A DNA stretch of 6,454 bases from Terriglobales bacterium (GTDB lineage: Bacteria > Acidobacteriota > Terriglobia > Terriglobales > Acidobacteriaceae), in the NCBI GenBank assembly GCA_015655365.1, contig JAATFE010000191.1:1-6454 (forward strand), given 5' to 3'. Both the position numbers and the translations under genes were made by a program. Numbering within the stretch: the first letter of the stretch is position 1; each line of letters begins with the position of its first letter. Shown in pieces: positions 5,500 to 6,454 of the stretch. The notes under the pieces were generated by a model, which was given only the letters and a program-made list of their open reading frames with translations, did no database searches and was not told the DNA's origin.

Positions 5500-5826
5500 A
5501 TGCACGTTGTCACACGCAAGCACCTCGCCGAGGCAGAAGAGCAGTATCCGGACGCAGCCAGGGAGATTCGAGCCTGGTACAGGATCGCTGCCGAGGCGCG
5601 GTGGCGGAACTTCGTTGAGGTGCTGCAGGTCTTCAAGGATGCCGACGATGTGGACGGATACGTGGTCTTCAATATTTGCCAGAATCGTTACCGGCTGGTC
5701 ACGATCATTCACTACGCGCGCGAGAAGGAAGACCGGGCCACGGCGGGTCACATCTACATCCGGTCCTTTCTGACCCACCAGCAGTACGACAATCGGGCAA
5801 ACTGGGACAAGGGGGTGAAACGATGA
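5500..5826 (+). CDS. higB: HigB mRNA interferase toxin
   Basis: The 108-aa protein matches the HigB family of E. coli YgjN type (PF09907/COG4680). It starts M-H-V-V-T-R-K-x-L-A-E-A-E-x-x-Y-P-D, close to the YgjN start. It then has AWYRIAAEARWRNFVEVLQV (25-44), YVVFNICQNRYRLVTIIHY (54-72) and IYIRSFLTHQQYD (85-97), which are the family's conserved blocks. HigB toxins cleave mRNA on translating ribosomes and slow growth. Arg64, Arg66, Arg88 and His93 are likely functional by position in conserved blocks; exact catalytic roles are not assignable here. No strong ribosome binding site precedes ATG 5500: only AAAG nearby, while the GGAG at 5473-5476 is too far away and sits in a small CTCCG/CGGAG hairpin (5461-5476). 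The stop overlaps higA by 4 nt. Confidence 0.92.
   Translation: MHVVTRKHLAEAEEQYPDAAREIRAWYRIAAEARWRNFVEVLQVFKDADDVDGYVVFNICQNRYRLVTIIHYAREKEDRATAGHIYIRSFLTHQQYDNRANWDKGVKR
5809..5815 (+). promoter_or_regulatory. Ribosome binding site of higA
   Basis: AAGGGGG lies 7 nt before ATG 5823, within the end of higB. It supports that start over the longer open frame reaching back to 5676. It is stronger than the site before higB, as in the first module. Confidence 0.65.
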
Positions 5827-6242
5827 GCGCAGCGCTTGCAAATCCAACCGAAATGATCCGGCGGGGAGCTCCTCGCGTCATCCACAACGACGAGGAACTC
5901 GCTGTATACACTGAGGCGCTCTTCAAACTGACCGCGAAGCCAGATCCTACTGCGGATGAGGAGGAGGCCATCGAGTTGATGACTCTGCTGGTGGAGAGCT
6001 ATGAGCAAGAGCGATACCCGGTTGCAGAGGCCGAGCCTGTCGATGTGCTTCGCTACCTGCTGGAGCGGAATGGGCTGTCGCAGCGCGACATCGCTCTGGA
6101 GTTAGGAAGCGAAAGCACTGTCTCGTTGGTGCTTTCCGGCAAACGACAACTGAATCGGGATCATATTGCGCGGCTAAGTCACCGGTTCAATGTTTCGCCC
6201 GCGGTGTTTTTCGGCGTATCTTCTCCACCCCCAGATTCTTAG
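5823..6242 (+). CDS. higA: HigA antitoxin
   Basis: The 139-aa protein resembles E. coli YgjM (COG5499), the HigA antitoxin that pairs with this HigB type. The N-terminal half (about 20-70) is an acidic helical region with NDEELAVYTEALFKL (22-36) and EEEAIELMTLLVESYE (46-61), likely the toxin-neutralising and dimer part. An XRE-type helix-turn-helix follows at about 74-130: LRYLLERNGLSQRDIALELG (76-95), then STVSLVLSGKRQLN (98-111), the recognition-helix block with the family S-x-V-L-S-G-K-R-x-L pattern, then IARLSHRFNVSPAVFF (115-130). It should bind HigB and repress higBA, probably through the palindromes at 5387-5435. The start is fixed by the ATGA overlap with higB and the purine-rich site upstream. 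Confidence 0.92.
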   Translation: MSAALANPTEMIRRGAPRVIHNDEELAVYTEALFKLTAKPDPTADEEEAIELMTLLVESYEQERYPVAEAEPVDVLRYLLERNGLSQRDIALELGSESTVSLVLSGKRQLNRDHIARLSHRFNVSPAVFFGVSSPPPDS

Positions 6243-6454
6243 CTCCTGATGGTCGGCTGTAAAATTGGATTTGTACCCTCCCGCCCTTCAGCAAGACGGA
6301 AGGGCGAGACGATGGGATACTAGGCCACGAGGGCTTATTGCTCAATTATTGCGGCGCGAAAACACAATCGCCGAGCTCATCTGAATCAGTGGAAACTCGC
6401 ATATAGGCAGGATGGGTGGGGCCCCATTCTGTACCGGACACAGTGGCACTTAAA
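6243..6454 (+). other. Gene-free end of the window with one short hairpin
   Basis: No coding frame with recognisable content is seen in these 212 bases on either strand. CGCCCTTC (6282-6289) pairs perfectly with GAAGGGCG (6299-6306) around a 9-nt loop, 39 nt after the higA stop. There is no following T-run, so a terminator role is weak. A 10-bp palindrome TGGGGCCCCA is at 6417-6426. Confidence 0.5.

Noticed and set aside
5676..5822. Extended N-terminus for HigA from ATG 5676
   Set aside because: It would overlap most of the end of higB, has no resemblance to HigA, and ATG 5823 has a good binding site and the ATGA overlap.
385..6306. The inverted repeats as a CRISPR array
   Set aside because: There are no regularly spaced direct repeats with unique spacers and no cas genes; the elements are isolated hairpins.
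6417..6426. TGGGGCCCCA palindrome as a regulatory or attachment site
   Set aside because: Ten-base GC palindromes are expected by chance at this composition and nothing nearby supports a role.

Overview
The window reads as a piece of a high-GC bacterial chromosome. I lean towards Acidobacteriota because of the PurF sequence style, the purL-purF order and the palindromic intergenic elements beginning GGGTGCCCC. That is recognition from memory, not a search, so treat it as moderately likely.

Layout, all genes on the + strand. (1) Bases 1-1864: the 3' end of purL overlaps a complete purF by 4 nt (ATGA). These are two steps of de novo purine synthesis. A 48-nt palindromic element lies in frame inside the pro-region of purF, and a related palindrome follows its stop. 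(2) Bases 1959-2652: a toxin-first type II toxin-antitoxin (TA) module, with a RelE/HigB-like toxin and a helix-turn-helix (HTH) antitoxin of HigA/NadS type, overlapping by ATGA. It has a near-consensus promoter whose spacer holds a perfect 19-bp palindrome. (3) Bases 2653-3106: a 454-bp gap with several inverted repeats and a CRP-like site. (4) Bases 3107-5254: a 715-aa elongation factor G paralogue. Its domain IV tip is well conserved but its GTPase motifs are altered (switch II His to Phe, P-loop Asp to His, NKxD to NQMD). (5) Bases 5255-5499: a strong hairpin, then two 19-bp palindromes exactly 30 bp apart, one filling a promoter spacer. (6) Bases 5500-6242: a second toxin-first TA module, a recognisable higBA of the E. 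coli YgjN/YgjM type, again overlapping by ATGA. (7) Bases 6243-6454: no gene seen, one short hairpin.

PurL and PurF act in one pathway. Each TA pair probably forms an autoregulated unit: the antitoxin HTH protein, alone or with its toxin, would bind the palindrome in its own promoter. The two operons belong to different toxin families but share the same 8-3-8 palindrome geometry and the same placement between -35 and -10. The arrangement worth a second look is a divergent EF-G flanked on both sides by TA modules whose toxin families typically act on translated mRNA. A functional link among the three is my inference only; the sequence shows only adjacency.
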